The notes beneath the pieces were generated by a model. It did not search any database, was not told the origin of the DNA, and worked only from the letters and a program-made list of their open reading frames with translations. The translations under genes were made by a program, and so were the position numbers. From Anthopleura xanthogrammica (taxonomy: Eukaryota; Cnidaria; Anthozoa; Actiniaria; Actiniidae), in the NCBI GenBank assembly GCA_964019055.1, contig OZ025206.1, positions 24,994,906 through 25,058,905 on the forward strand: DNA of 64,000 nt, written 5' to 3'. Of the stretch, positions 1 through 13,500 are shown one piece after another; the stretch's first letter is position 1, and each line of letters opens with the position of its first letter.

Positions 1-371
1 AAGATTTGTTGACTTGTGGATATATCAAGACATTGAATCATTACCATCATCATTCACATTGGAGGATCATTTCCACTAGTACTGACTATACGAAAACATG
101 TGGCACTTCTCGTGATTTCTTTGGAGTTAGTTACAGTGATCAATGTTCAAATGTGGCTACTACCGTGTAAATACGTCAATTTTGGAACTGGAATGGAAAA
201 AATAAATCGTAAATTTGAAAGAAAGGATTCAAGTATGAGAATACTGATGTTAATGCAACAAAATATAGTACATTATTGTTCAGGAAAATCAAAAAAATGT
301 ATTGCTAAGAGTTGCTTGGATGCTGTGCTGAAAATCATAAAATGGAAAATGAAATGAAAGAAATATAATTG
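1..371. other. Intergenic sequence, no gene seen
   Basis: AT-rich sequence. The short open frame near 100-357 has no recognisable domain, no codon pattern suggesting selection and no splice context. I see nothing functional here. Confidence 0.4.
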
Positions 372-875
372 ACAAGCTGCATTTTACTAAAATTCTACAA
401 TCAGTGGACAAGCTGCATTTTACTAAAATTCTACAATCAGTGGACAAGCTGCATTTTACTAAAATTCTACAATCAGTGGACAAGCTGCATTTTACTAAAA
501 TTCTACAATCAGTGGACATGCTGCATTTTACTAAAATTCTACAATCAGTGGACATGCTGCATTTTACTAAAATTCTACAATCAGTGGACATGCTGCATTT
601 TACTAAAATTCTACAATCAGTGGACATGCTGCATTTTACTAAAATTCTACAATCAGTGGACAAGCTGCATTTTACTAAAATTCTACAATCAGTGGACATG
701 CTGCATTTTACTAAAATTCTACAATCAGTGGACATGCTGCATTTTACTAAAATTCTACAATCAGTGGACATGCTGCATTTTACTAAAATTCTACAATCAG
801 TGGACATGCTGCATTTTACTAAAATTCTACAATCAGTGGACATGCTGCATTTTACTAAAATTCCACAAACAGTGG
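372..875. repeat. 36-bp minisatellite, 14 direct copies, with degenerate copies downstream
   Basis: Fourteen head-to-tail copies of a 36-bp unit beginning acaagctgcattttactaaa. Most differ only at one position (acaagctg versus acatgctg); the last carries three changes. Diverged relatives of the unit, with ggacaag...ttttactgga cores, continue to about 1100. Because 36 is divisible by 3, several frames stay open through the array, but the translations are only 12-residue reiterations. There are no spacers, so this is not a CRISPR array. Confidence 0.95.
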
Positions 876-2445
876 AGAAGCTGCATTTTACTGGACCTAT
901 GCACTTTAGTGGACAAGGCTGAATATATGTTACTGGAGCCGCGTGCAATTAGTGCAATCATTGGACAAGCTATAGTTTACTGGAACCATGCAATTATTTG
1001 ACACAAGCTGTATTTTACTGGAGAATAATTGCAATCAATGGACAAGGAGTGGAGTGATCATGTCCCACCCTTTGGATAAGCTGCATTCAACAAATAGGCC
1101 GCAAATAGCCATATGTATCTTGAGTATAAATTTCAACTCACAGGATCAACTCGATTGCCGTGATAGATGTACTAGCTTCCAAATGAGTCACAGCTGTTGA
1201 TACAACAATTATTGAATGAGGATATACATGAATGGTGCATATCTAGGGAATGCTGCTGCTTGATTTGTGTGAGAACTGGTGACGTCAATACTTCATGCTG
1301 AGGCTCTCCTGCGGTTTTGGACTTCACCGAACCTTAACTTAGTATTGATGCTATAAAAAAGGACTAACCTTATTTCTATTGTATTCATATTCATTTTGGA
1401 CTACATCCATGATGCCTTCGTTGTTTGGTGAAGTAGTTTATGCTTCATTATTCATCAGTGCCGATTATAATGTCTGGCTATACATAAGAGAATTGAGACC
1501 AATTGACAACTATATAATTATACCTGGTTATCATCGTAGCAATGTGCGGTGCAGGATGAACGTACTAACCTCAAGAAAATACTTCTTCAAAGAGAAAATG
1601 ATTGCTGTTTGATCTTTGTTATGGCTTGGATATGCAGATGATCTGGCTATTTCAAAGAAATTCAGTTGAGAAGCCATGAAACCCTTTACAAATTACTTCG
1701 AATTCGAAGGTTTGGTCTGCAGATGTCTCTGCCCGCGGGATAAAATAAACCAAGACTATGATAATGTCAGATAGATATGACGAAGCCATTCCTATTCAAA
1801 GAAAATTTGCACCAGTGAAGACCACAACTCAAAAATATTGATACCCATGCATGTATCTTGGACACAAGTTTACATAAAACGAACCGTACACTCCCATCTG
1901 CAAACTATATACTGACAGAAAGTTTCAACTACATCAGTGCAAAATATATTAATAATGGTTTATTCAGTGAAAACCAATCTAAGATGCTGTGGAAAATATG
2001 CAAGTTTTAATTCATGAACCCATGCAACATGACTGCATGGCATGACCACATATAAAGGGAGAACAGCAGTCGATCAAGAGCTCGAGGATATGACCACATA
2101 ATTTTTTAGTGGCAGTGGGCTCGACTGATCACACACAGACAAGATCGACCTTAATTAATAATCCGGGATCTCCCCTAAAAACGGCTGCGGGGAGACTATT
2201 CGCTGCATGCATATCATGCATAGTCAGGTTGGATTTTGTTCAGTCAGTCAGGTGCCTTTCTTGAGACTACCAAGCGATCCCTTTAAATCCATCAGTCTTC
2301 ATGCAATCACTTCTGATACCTAAGCGACTTTACAAATTTAATTTTGGCAAAATGACGTTAATCGCAATTGAAGGCAATCGCAAACCATAAAGACTAAAGA
2401 AATAGAAATTAATTATTTCACCGCTCGGCTCGGTTGGTACTTAAT
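876..2445. other. Intergenic region upstream of the first RING exon
   Basis: Contains the decaying edge of the 36-bp minisatellite to about 1100, then unique AT-rich DNA. No coding exon, RNA gene or strong promoter motif could be supported. The last few hundred bases would include the promoter and 5' UTR of the RING exon at 2446 if that exon is transcribed. Confidence 0.4.
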
Positions 2446-2618
2446 ATGGCTTTATCAAAAGGATACAAGACGTCCGTATTAGACTTTGCATCAGTAAATT
2501 TTGCTTCAGAAGTCGATTCAAGATTCAAATGTCCAGTGTGTAACAACCCTCTGAAAGAACCTATACAGACTGGATGTGGACATCGAATGTGCAATGAATG
2601 TCTTCAAAGAATCTTAAG
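2446..2618 (+). CDS. Orphan TRAF-type RING first exon (partial gene or alternative first exon)
   Basis: The ATG at 2446 opens a 57-codon exon ending in AG followed by a GTAAAC donor at 2619, leaving phase 2. The peptide carries the first half of a RING finger: CPVC, then CGH, then CNEC, in the spacing seen in TRAF proteins. In the family the RING is completed by the next exon. No matching zinc-finger exon is seen before the next RING exon at 7505, which has the same phase and the same Leu-Arg ending. It could therefore be an alternative first exon spliced to the exon at 12171, or the remnant of a lost gene copy. The reading frame is intact, with no stop or shift. The choice between an active and a relic exon is inference. 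Confidence 0.7.
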
Positions 2619-3002
2619 GTAAACATCGATTTAAAATTCTCCGATAGCATGCACTGAAATTACACTGCCTTGCTAAGTTTTTACAGTGGTTGTAGTAGGG
2701 TCTAGATGAGCTGATCAAACTTTAATTCTCCTAATTCTGTATTCGTAATTAAATCTAGCGAGTGACATTCACATGACGACAACGGGAAAATGTGCTTATA
2801 CAAGCAGATTTTTTAATTCGTGGATACACGAAGGGCTGAAGCGAATTATAAAAAGTGCTTAGTTGCACCTTCGAAAAAGTGCTTAGTTGCACCTTTGAAA
2901 TATGCTTACTTGCACATTCGTGAAGTATCTTGATGAAAATGCAAATATCAAGGTCACTCACATTTGTTTTTGTGGCTCAACAGAGCAAATATTTACTTAA
3001 AC
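2619..3002. other. Non-coding DNA after the orphan RING exon
   Basis: Contains a short tandem duplication near 2857-2915 (aagtgcttagttgcacctt, two and a half copies). No exon recognised. Confidence 0.4.
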
Positions 3003-3009
3003 GTCATTT

Positions 3010-3056
<47 letters not shown>

Positions 3057-3453
3057 TTCTTTATTTCAAATACTAAAATATATATGTATATATATATTTA
3101 TATATATATAATAATTACTTAATAAATGACATGTTTAAAATGATCACAGGATAAAATGATTCTTATATACATATCTACAGAATAAATCGATAAAGCTTAT
3201 CTACAGACTGCGAGTGAAAAGTATTTTCTGTACATGACATAACGAACACTCTAAAATCAATGAAAACGATATATAGAAATAAAAATATAAAAATAAAAGT
3301 CTAGTTCATTCGGGCAATAGCGTTATCGAGGGAGATGTCTATATTTGTTGTGTCAATTGTTCTTCTTATAGACCTTGATCCTCTAAGGCAAAGCAGAGCA
3401 GAACGTATGAGTGCAAAAGAAACTTTGGCCCTAACCCATGACATCGTATTGGC

Positions 3454-3509
<56 letters not shown>

Positions 3510-3514
3510 TCTGC
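3003..3514 (-). mobile_element. 5'-truncated non-LTR retrotransposon 3' end inside an (AAT)n microsatellite
   Basis: Read on the minus strand from about 3455, the sequence encodes a short C-terminal peptide with the pattern W-V-R-A-K-V-S-F-A-L-I-R-S-A-L-L-C-L-R-G, followed by more residues and a stop. This closely resembles the C-terminus of many invertebrate LINE reverse transcriptases. It is followed by an AT-rich 3' UTR and an (ATT)n tail near 3015-3055. A second (AAT)n run at 3457-3510 borders the other side, so the element may have landed in, or generated, a microsatellite. Only the last few hundred bases remain, so it is dead. Confidence 0.6.
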
Positions 3515-5690
3515 CGCAGTTCAAGAAGAAAGAAGAAGAAAATAAAAGAAGAGAAGAAGAAACGAGAAAAATAATAATAGAAAACTGAAGTAGAACGATA
3601 TGAGTAAAAACAAGAGAAAATTAGTTACCCCGCAAAAATCTAACCGACGAAGAATCGAACAAGACTCGGTACTATGAGAAAGAAAGAAAAGAACGAGAAG
3701 AACAACAAGTTAAAATAAAAAGAACACGGAATTCGAAGACCAGTCAAGAAGAACAAGAATAAAAAGAAGAGAAAAAGAAAACTGGTGGCGGAGAAAGAGA
3801 AAACATACTTATATAGTATTTTTGATATAGTAGCTGAGTATAGGGTCTTGTGCTTTGAGGTCTAGTAATTCTCAATTCTCATCATAGTCTTCAATAAAAA
3901 GTCGTTTTCCATATAATAAAAATTAAGTGACGCCGTATTTCGGATCGTTTTGGGGAAATACCCGGCTTACATCGCAAATAAACATATTTCATTTCATTTT
4001 ACTTTTAGATCGCACGCGCTTGTTTTTGAACGCCGCGACTAGGTGCGAAACCGAAAACAATTTCAGTAGTATGTCATTCATCCAAGAAAATGGAAAAGGC
4101 ATCGAAAGACCTTGAAAGAATGATGTCAAAAAATTCAAAATTATCAAAGATTGATAGAGAAGACATGTATTCAAGGAGTTTCACTGCGATTTGATATGTT
4201 ATATTGCTGATCGATGGTTGGCTGTCACTGAAGAAAATTCAAGTATAAGAACGGGGAAACCCCTTCTTTTGAAACTTATTTCTAAGAAACACGGGAAATT
4301 GAGACTGATATATTCAAGCATTGGATTTCCATGCTCAGACAGGTAAAGGAAACTTGGAATCTCATCATAATTCTTTAACAAAATTGCCTTTTTCGCATAA
4401 TGATGTTCGCGGGCAAATGCGAAGTAAATGTCAATTTTCTGAAACTTTGCCGGCAGTCGATACAACAACATAAAACACACAAAATAAGTCCATAAAATCC
4501 TGCGAGTAATATGACTTAGAAGTCGATCATTTCGGTACCTATCGTGAGCTACGTGACGAGTCATTAAGTAGTGAACGTGAAAACAAAAAATAATCCAGGT
4601 GAAAAACAATACAAATCATAAAGGAAAAAAGGTATTAGAATGTATTTGTAGCTAATAATCTGTTTTCAAAACGGTTCTTTTCTATGAGGCAATAAAACTA
4701 ACACTCTTTTTTGAAGGAAAAAAAAACGAGAAGTACATCTTAGTGAACAAAACAGTCGCTTTTTGTCGTTCCCCGACGCAGGTCGAGATGAAGCAGAAAA
4801 TGCCGCTTTTCGGTGCGATGAATAAAAGTCTCTTTTTTTTTAAAGCAAATGTAGCATTTCTTTAAATATATGAAATAAATAATGGGGTCACCGTTCGTTT
4901 TGAAGAGATATAAGAGTTTGAAGACGAAGTGAAAAACTCGACGATTCTAGCTGTATAAAGTAATTGAAGAACCAAGTACTGTATTCTAAACAAAAAGATA
5001 AGAAGGGAAAAATCCAGAGACATCAGGGGCGGATTTAGGGGTGGGCCGACAACGTTTTCCGGCGGCCCACCCTTTCTTTAATTCCTGGATCCTCCCCGGC
5101 CCGGAAATCAACATCAGAAACTACAGGAATGGTCAACATGCAACATCACTGGTCGTACTGTGTACTGGTCGTTGCTCCCTTCGCAGGGCCCGGTGTAAAC
5201 TACGGTAACAAAATTAAGTAATCCGAGTATATCATTTGCATGTACCCATGTCTCGCGTGTCCTACATGAATAAAAAAGAGTTTCAGTTAAGGAATAATTA
5301 AATATTGCAGGGGAAAACATCTGTTTTTCGGCACTGATATAGTGGAAGTATAGTGGTCCTTCTTTTCGGAGATAACTTTCAATTTTGGTTTGGATCTGAT
5401 GAGATACTTTCAATTGGCATGCGCAAAGCCAATGACTGAAATCAAACCGGGTCTGTAACATGATGAACACAAGTCTTACTTTATCAATGAAAAACATGAT
5501 TTTACTCTCTCGTCAGTCACCTACTCACTGGTTTATGAGTCTGACGCATGTTATAAGTACCATGAATCGGACTCTGAATCTTGGGGAAAATATCTAGAGA
5601 AGAAAATGCAGAGAAATTTGGAAAATAACATAGCCATTAGTGCTCTGTTTAAGAGTGTTCAAAGCTGAAGCTACACGGATTAGAAAGAAG
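3515..5690. other. Intergenic region with purine-rich low-complexity DNA
   Basis: From 3520 to 3800 the plus strand is dominated by GAA/AAG-rich low-complexity DNA. The rest is unique and AT-rich. The minus-strand open frames near 4199-4609 and 5114-5497 have no recognisable domains. A short GC-rich piece at 5030-5105 (ggggcggatttaggggtggg) looks like part of a dispersed repeat. Confidence 0.4.
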
Positions 5691-5694
5691 TCGA

Positions 5695-5760
5695 AACAGA
5701 CGCGCGGAACTCTGAACTCCGAACCAACTGAGCTACGCCTGCTCCTAACAAGAGATGAAG
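5695..5760 (-). repeat. tRNA-like fragment (possible SINE head)
   Basis: The reverse complement contains gtagctcagttggttcgga, an excellent match to the A-box and D-arm region of a tRNA. No matching B box or acceptor stem could be found at the right distance, so this is not a full tRNA gene. A tRNA-derived SINE remnant is the most likely reading. Confidence 0.35.
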
Positions 5761-7504
5761 TAAAAAAAAAACTCAGCCTCGCCGACAACAGCAAATCCAT
5801 TGGAAATCAGTCAAAACGGATGGCAGTGAAGAACTTTGTCACAGGAAACTGTAATGACTAGCGACACAACCGGCCTGGAAGTTGATGGTGGTAATTCATC
5901 ACAAATGAACGTAAGTCTTATGCGATGGCGAGCATTGTGACTTGGAAGATCCGTGCTCTCCATATGAATGTCTGCTTTCCTTATATTTTTTCTTCTTTTA
6001 CCATGTTTTTTAAACCTTTTTTCTTGCTTTTATAGTTGCTTTATACGAATTTCTATTACAGAGTGTTTTCGAAGCTTTACTGCTTTCGTTGACAGTTTTT
6101 ACGCATTATTTTTGGGTGTTCAGTCTACTTAAAAAAGAATATTAATTATTCTAACAAAACTTTATTGATACCCTGAAAACAGCCATTAATTTAGGCAAAG
6201 TCAGGATATGGCGGCTAACTCTTACTGGAAATTGTTAGGTTTTGCGGAGCTCGGGGAAAAACCGGAGAAACACGAAGCACATAACAACAAAAATACTTAC
6301 AGAATCTGTTTTTAAAATGAAATATCACCGAATTTATTATGTAAAGATGAAAGTCGTAATAGTAACATTATTTAATAATACTATCATTTTTTTCAGATAG
6401 CTGAAGTAACAATGAAGATTTGCAAGACCTGAAGACTTTAGAATGAATATCCAGATAAGTTCACGATAAAGTAATAATACCAGTAGATAAAAAACATCAA
6501 CAATAATCTTGATAGGCCGTTAGCATGACCACATCGTGTTACCTTTACCCGTTATCTTAGTGTTTCGGAGTACTTTTTTCCCTGATATCAAATTGTTTCC
6601 TGATCATGATGAGTAAAGGAATCACTTAGTGATGTGACCGACCTATCACTCATGATAAACTACGCCGTACCGATGAGACGTCGAAACAGTTCTGTAGCCG
6701 GCCTTGCCAAACTCAGGCGCTCGTCCGATCTTACATTTAACATGAATCTTCCTTCGTTCCCTTTGTTTAGTGCGCCGATAATTGAACTCAGACAGGCTAC
6801 AAAGTTGTCTACGGCTGTTTATAACTTTAATTAATGAATAAAAATATTTCGCTTAATAGTAAGTTTACCCTGGGCGCCAATATCTCAGCCTTCTTGTGCC
6901 TCCTGCGGGCGAGCGTTCTGCCGTACATAACAAGTGAAGACTGGAGATAGTGAATCCTTAGCGCCGATCAGTTCCCTCAGCCGATTTCAATCTGGCACAT
7001 TGAGCTAGCTACTACATTCATCGTAGTAAATGGTATACAGTATTCATAATTTATAACTGCTTATTGTGCATATTTTCACTATCAAGCAAAATAGATATGA
7101 TGTACGACATTTCAAACAAAAGACAAGTGGGTAAAACTACGTAAAACCAGACAACCAGCCAGGGTTAAATAAAGAGAGAGAGAGAAAGCATGAATGAATC
7201 ATGCATACGATTGAAAACCTTGGCCTAAAAGTTGACCTTTCATGGTGTCGCAACTAAAAAATGCGTTTAACACATTTTGGGGAATCCCCTAATTTGTATG
7301 CATACTACGCATGCTCATTAAATTATCATGGCCGACTGCGCGTTCATACGTCACCCAGCTAGAGCAGCCGGAGCGAAACCGGAGCAAACCTACTGAGACG
7401 CGAGACGCGACACTCCTGAGACGCCATCTTGGAAAGACATTTTGTGCTTACAGCACGGAATTCATAGGTTGAATTTCTCTTATAAGTTATGAAATTAAAG
7501 CGAA
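5761..7504. other. Intergenic region and probable 5' flank of the first complete TRAF gene
   Basis: No coding exon recognised. From about 7300 to 7440 the DNA becomes more GC- and CpG-rich than its surroundings just upstream of the RING exon at 7505, which fits a promoter or 5' UTR. No TATA box could be assigned with confidence. Confidence 0.35.
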
Positions 7505-10493
7505 ATGTCAATAAAAGGCGGTTATGATGTCACCTTTGAGAAAGACTTAGACGAGAAATACGTTTGCCCGTTGTGTAAGAAGGCTTTGAGAGAACCAGTG
7601 CAAACACAATGTGGCCATAGATTCTGCAGTACTTGCATTGATCCTGTTCTAAGGTAAGAGCCTTTTCATCACAAGAATTCAGTTATTTTAAATCGATAAG
7701 TTGATAAAAGGTGTTGCACTGCAAGCAAGTATTAAAATCTGAAGGCGTAAGTCGGGAAAAAAGCGACCGTTTGTTGGTCCGCCAAGCAATAATTTAGTTT
7801 AAGCTTATCTAAAAAAAAACACTAAAAAAAACAGCTTTTGAACAAAAACAGTTACAGTTGAAGTTTGAAATTACCACGCTTTCCATAAACTGAAATGATT
7901 GGACAGGAAATTTTGAATTCAGCCAATCCTAGTCATTCAACTATATGTATAGTATGATTGACAGTTAACGTTGACGTCCTGGTAAGTCTAATTGCTTCTG
8001 CACCTGGGGTCAACTCTAAATGAACTTTTGAGTTGTGGTGCAAATGTTGGAAAGGAATTTACAACGACTTTTGAATTTGCTTCAAATAACAAGTGAAATT
8101 TTATTTTTAACTGTTATAATTACATTTGAAATATAGTCTTTCAAAATAAGAGATTAATTTTTTTCTTAAATGGTACTAAATTAATAGTGATTTAATTCAA
8201 CTATTAACTTTCTCAAATTTTCTCAAATTAAAAAAAGGGCAAATCTTCTCGTATTTTTGTTCAATATTTCACTTTTAACTGATAATGACTAGTGGTTACT
8301 AGTGTTGGGACTGTGTGGGTGTGTTGAATACAACAAGTGAAAAAGAAGGAAAATTAACTATTCAGTGTAAAAAAAAAAACTTTGCAACTGTACAGGCATT
8401 TCAGATGTAAATTAGTCCTTAGTCAAAGTAATTACTATTTAAACAAGTATTTTTTACCCAAATATATTTTGGGATCACCTGTATTTCCAATCATTAAATA
8501 TTATTGGTCTTTTGACCATCTATCTTTAGAATCAATGCCTTTATATATGATATAAATATGATATGTAAATCAGCCACACCTATGATAAAAACATGAAAGG
8601 AATTGTAAAGCACACAAGACCTAGATAGAGATGCTATGTTACTGGCAAGCTCATTGAGTGTTGCAATGTATACCTTGCAGATTATTTAGATATACTGTAG
8701 TACGTAACCGTTTCTTAATTATTCCTTAAATATTTTTGTCAGTACTACTAGGAAAAAATAAAGTTATTAGTTCTTTGGGGGGCTTTTAAGGATAATAGTT
8801 ATAGTATGTACTTCACAGTGTACACTGAGATGTGATATCAGTTGTTAAATCAATAGAAAATCATACTACTGGTGATAACACATGAGACATTTAATATTGA
8901 AAAGGATTTCCATTGTGTAAAGATCAACACAATAACATTGCATTAGTTTTATGAATCATCAGGGGCAGTAACATCTAATACTTTACCAATTACATTTGAC
9001 GAAATCTCAAAACCTAGAGCTAGGTTATCAATTTGTTCTCAAAATGATTAATGTATTTCATTAGAAAGCCTTAACCTTTTAAGCAATTGTTTATTTGAAA
9101 TAGTTACATATTTATTAAATTTATATATAATTAAAGATAACCTATTCAATAGTTTTCCATGCAAGTATAAGGCTCTGTAAGCAGCTGGTATGGTTATCAA
9201 TAAAGCCAAGTAAATGGCTTGAACCTGGGAGAGCAGTGGAGTGTGAATTGTTGTGATCATCCAGGTGAGTGTAGTCTTGAGAAAGACTATTGTTGGTGGT
9301 GACTGACATCCCAACAACCTGAGCAGAAGTCATTTTCAGAGAACAGTGAGGAATGAAAGACTGAGTCATTATGGTATTTATAGCTCCGGCAGTGTGGTTG
9401 TGACATGTAACAGTAATTAGTCAGTATTGTGTAAAGTCGCTCAGGTTGTCGAAACATCAGTCAGCACCAACAACAGTCTTTCACAAGACTACACTCTCCC
9501 GGATGATCACAACTGAACGCACAATCTACTAAAAAAAACAGTTTTGTTAGACTTTAAAATTTATATGATTCACATTTAAAATGAGAACAAGATTTTATTT
9601 AAATCTTTTTGAGATAAGTATTATGTTTTTCAGGGTTCTACTGGGTCAGATTGATCAGACAAATATCATATGTTGATAGATCACTGAGAAAATACCATTC
9701 TTTTAGAAAACAAGAGTTGGATTGTCTTTTACAAAGTCAACCATTTTCTTTGAGAAAATTTGTTGTTTCTCCCCTCCAGACAAATCAACATGTGAGTTGA
9801 GCGCCATGTGCATAGAACATTGTAGGTTGTGGTAGTGTGTGTGCATGAAAAAGTGTCCCCTATTAATGTGATTCAAGAGCTAGAACGAGTAAACACTTTC
9901 TTTTTTGTACACAATTGCTTTGTACACAAGTATTTTGATGGTCGTCAAAATACACATTCAAGTCCATGGAACATTTTACCTAAATACGTTAGGAACTGTC
10001 CAGGGGTACTTCAAGTATTAAATCATATTTCAAGTATGTCTGTTTTAGCAAATTTTGAACAATTTTTTTGAAAAGGAAAATGGGTAAAAACACAAATACA
10101 ATCTTCACCTAGGATAAAAGAAGTTTGTAAATTGGAAACAGAATTCTCTAGTAGATCTGTATTCAACTTTAATATGGATTTTTTTGGTCAAACTTAATAC
10201 ACTTCTCAAACATGTTAGAATTAATGCTTGATTTTTAAGCTCACAAATCAATGGTGAACCTTTATGAATATCTACAGTAATCAGTCTCCAAAAGAGACAG
10301 ATCCAGAATATGCAAATTAAACCATGTCTGTAGATTTAAGGTGACCTTCCAACCTTGTCTGGGTTTCCAGAGTAATATTTAGCAGACGTTCAAAAAATTC
10401 TTATTTGTCTCACGTTCCATGCATGCAATTAGAGGAAAATAAACTGGCTGGTATATTGGTTTGTTTATCTACTGATTTTGTAAAATATATAAC

Positions 10494-10556
<63 letters not shown>

Positions 10557-13500
10557 CTTTATTTAAACAGGGTATCTACATCATCTACAAAAATAAATGC
10601 TCTTCCTGAGAGCCGTGCATGTTACATATAATAGAAGGAGAATTGAATACAAAAAGAATCATTAGAATTTTCCTAAAGTATTTCTTTTAAAAACACTAAG
10701 ACTTTGGGATTCTCGTACCTTTAATGGTAGAGAATTCCAGGCAGCTGCTCCACTATACTTGAAACTATTTTTTTAAAAGTTTGTCTTGGTTAGTGGCAGT
10801 GACAGGTTTGAGTGACAACCACAAAGGCCGTAAACATGAATGCCAGAAACATTTTTGAATAAATTACAAAGATAGTTAGGCATTACACAATTAATGATTT
10901 TATACATGGTCGTCACCTTCTGTTCGAATCGTTTAGTTTCAAGGTTATCCCAGTGAAGACTTAGGAGAATATCACTTGAACGGATATTAGTATATTGTAT
11001 ATTGTGATGTCATATATGTTTTCCACTGGATATATGTTAAAGAAAGTGAAATGTAAAACAAAACTGGTTCATGTAGTCACCCACAAGCCACATGAATATT
11101 CAAAATGTAAGTGAATAAGATTATCTTAAGCCCTGTATGACAGCATGCTAAGCTTAATTAAGAATTAGTTTTCTTTTCTGTAAATTTATGCACTTGTAAC
11201 AAAATGTGTATAAAATAAATATATAAAAAATTAAAAAAAACAATGTTTTATTATGGTGATACTGAATTGTACATTATATATATCTTTCAACTATTTTTGC
11301 CTTATATTGCATTAAGTGTCATGCATATTATTAATATGAAATATTCCCGTTTACAAATCTCTGTTTTATATTGCTTGCTATTGTTTCCTTTATTCCAGTA
11401 TTCTTGCATTTTTCATTATTTCATCTTTATATCTGTACATTTTACATGATACAAGACTTTATACAATGGGTTTTAAGTGGCATACCATGGAATATCATAA
11501 AAGTCACTTGTATTTTTAGTATACACCTATTTCAAAAAAGGTTGTTGCAGCTGAAATTCATCAATGATTTACAATGTAGACATGAAAATTTTAGTTGTTT
11601 TGTAATGGTAGGCTTCAACTATTTCATTTATTTAAGTGCTGTCCCAAATTTTCAGCTAATTAACGCATTGTTTGCAGATGGTCTTGGTTTGTTGCTTGTT
11701 GCTTTTGGCTGTGATGAACCTTAATTTATTGAAATGAAAAAGGTGTATAAGTATGTACACACAAGCCTTAAGTTAAGTTAAGGCAAGAAAAAACAAAAGA
11801 CAAATGATGGCCTGATGGGAAAGAACATTGGAATATTACTGAATATACAATAGCATTACCTCATTCTGATAATTCAACATATGACTTTATGATGATTGTT
11901 AGAACCCAAAAAAATTGACCAAATGTTCAGTTTTTTGAAAAGCATTGTATAACTATTACCCTACACCACTGAAAATACCTTGGTTGTAATGCCTGATGGA
12001 AAAGAACAGTGGTATATCAGTGAATATACAACAGCATTCCTTCATCCCTTCATTCTGATCAACTGGCTGTATTTTATTGGAGTGGGATAATTCAACATAT
12101 TTTATGATTGTTACAACCAAAAAAACTGAACACATTTTCATTTTTTGGAATAACATTTTTTCTCTTTTAGAAATCCAAACCCTCAATGTCCACTGGATAA
12201 AGAGCCACTCTCTCAAAGAGAAGTGTTCAAAGATGTTTGCTGCCAGCGTGAGGTTCTTACCCTCATTTGTTACTGCATGAATCGCAAGCATGGATGTGAA
12301 TGGAAGAAGGAGTTGCTCTACTTAGAGGTTTGAATCTAGCTAATTCTCCAATACTATATATTCATTAGTGTTTTTGGCTTTGCCAAAGGCATAACAAAAA
12401 TGTCAAGGGTATAGGTGGACATACAATAATGAACATTTATTAGTTGATTGTTATTTAAATTGCCAACCAGAAATTTATTGGACAATCCAACAAAGCAAAG
12501 TGAAAAAAAAACCACTGTCAAAATGGCAAAAGTTTATAAACATTTTGTCCACCTATACCCAAAGTCATAGTCCAAATACAAGCACTAGTGTGCTCAAAAC
12601 CTGATATCATTTGGATTTTGGAACCACAACATTTACATTACAAATGAATGTGAAAAACTGAACATATGAACCAAGTAATACTGTGAAAAAGGTATCACTG
12701 AAATATAATCTACATATATATACATGTGTTGATATCAAAGATGTGTTGTCGTCAAGAAACACCAAATCATCATTGGGACATCACACGACCAAACAAACAT
12801 GACCATGGAACGTTGATGGTTGGTAGGTGTAAACAAGAACTAATTTAAAAAAAAAGGTTTTTAAAATGTAGTCTTGAAATGATATTAAATTGTAGAGGTC
12901 AAATATATTTGCATCCCAAACAGTCAGAATACTGACTTCTCTGGACCAACACTTACTGCTGTAAGGTCATGCAAAAAATATCAGTATTTGATAATTATGT
13001 TTTAATGTTTCTTTGACAAAGGGTCCACATTGTGTGGCCTTGCCCAGTTTCTCTTACTTAATCTGAGATGGGGGACATGCAAAATTATTGAAAATAAAAC
13101 TGCTGTATCCTGGGAGAGTTTTGAGGAGATCCTGACTCTTCCCTTCCCATGAGAATGAGAGGACAAACAATATGGCATCCATGTTGAATGGCATGGCAAA
13201 AGAAACCAAGACTAAATCTCTTTCTAAAGCCAACCAACATGGCGAATATGACGACACATGCACCTCAAAAATTGTGGTGAACTAAGTCAGGGCACGGCTA
13301 ATCGAACAGATCGATTTAGCGTTTTAGGTTTTTGAGGAGGGAGGAAAACAGGAGAACCAAGAGTCATTTAAACATATTAAATCAATGCAGTTTCAATCTT
13401 TTAGATTCATACCAACAGCTGAATCATTCTGTTTTCTTGTGTTTTATTTAAAATTTATTTTACAGGAACATTTGAACAATTGTGAATACCGAGAGGTTCC

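Larger units (their letters stand above)
7654..12170. other. Intron 1 of the first TRAF gene
   Basis: AT-rich 4.5-kb intron (donor GTAAG at 7654, acceptor ttttag at 12170). It hosts a foldback element at about 9230-9520, a LINE tail at 10493-10990 and a diverged duplication at 11812-12150. A small stretch at 11479-11535 (agtggcataccatggaatat) resembles the 95-bp satellite at 21.5 kb. No other coding exon seen. Confidence 0.6.

Noticed and set aside
372..875. 36-bp direct repeats as a CRISPR array
   Set aside because: Copies are contiguous with no spacers, and the setting is a eukaryotic genome.
289..1001. Long open frames on both strands with 12-residue repeats, such as a Cys-rich one on the minus strand
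   Set aside because: They are translations of the 36-bp minisatellite, whose period is divisible by 3 so frames stay open. No start, splice or domain evidence.
5695..5760. A complete tRNA gene on the minus strand
   Set aside because: Only the A-box/D-arm half is convincing. No T-arm or acceptor pairing could be found, so it is listed only as a tRNA-like fragment.
9829..10071. 80-codon plus-strand frame in TRAF intron 1
   Set aside because: No recognisable domain, no splice sites in phase with the TRAF gene, and it sits in repeat-rich intron DNA.
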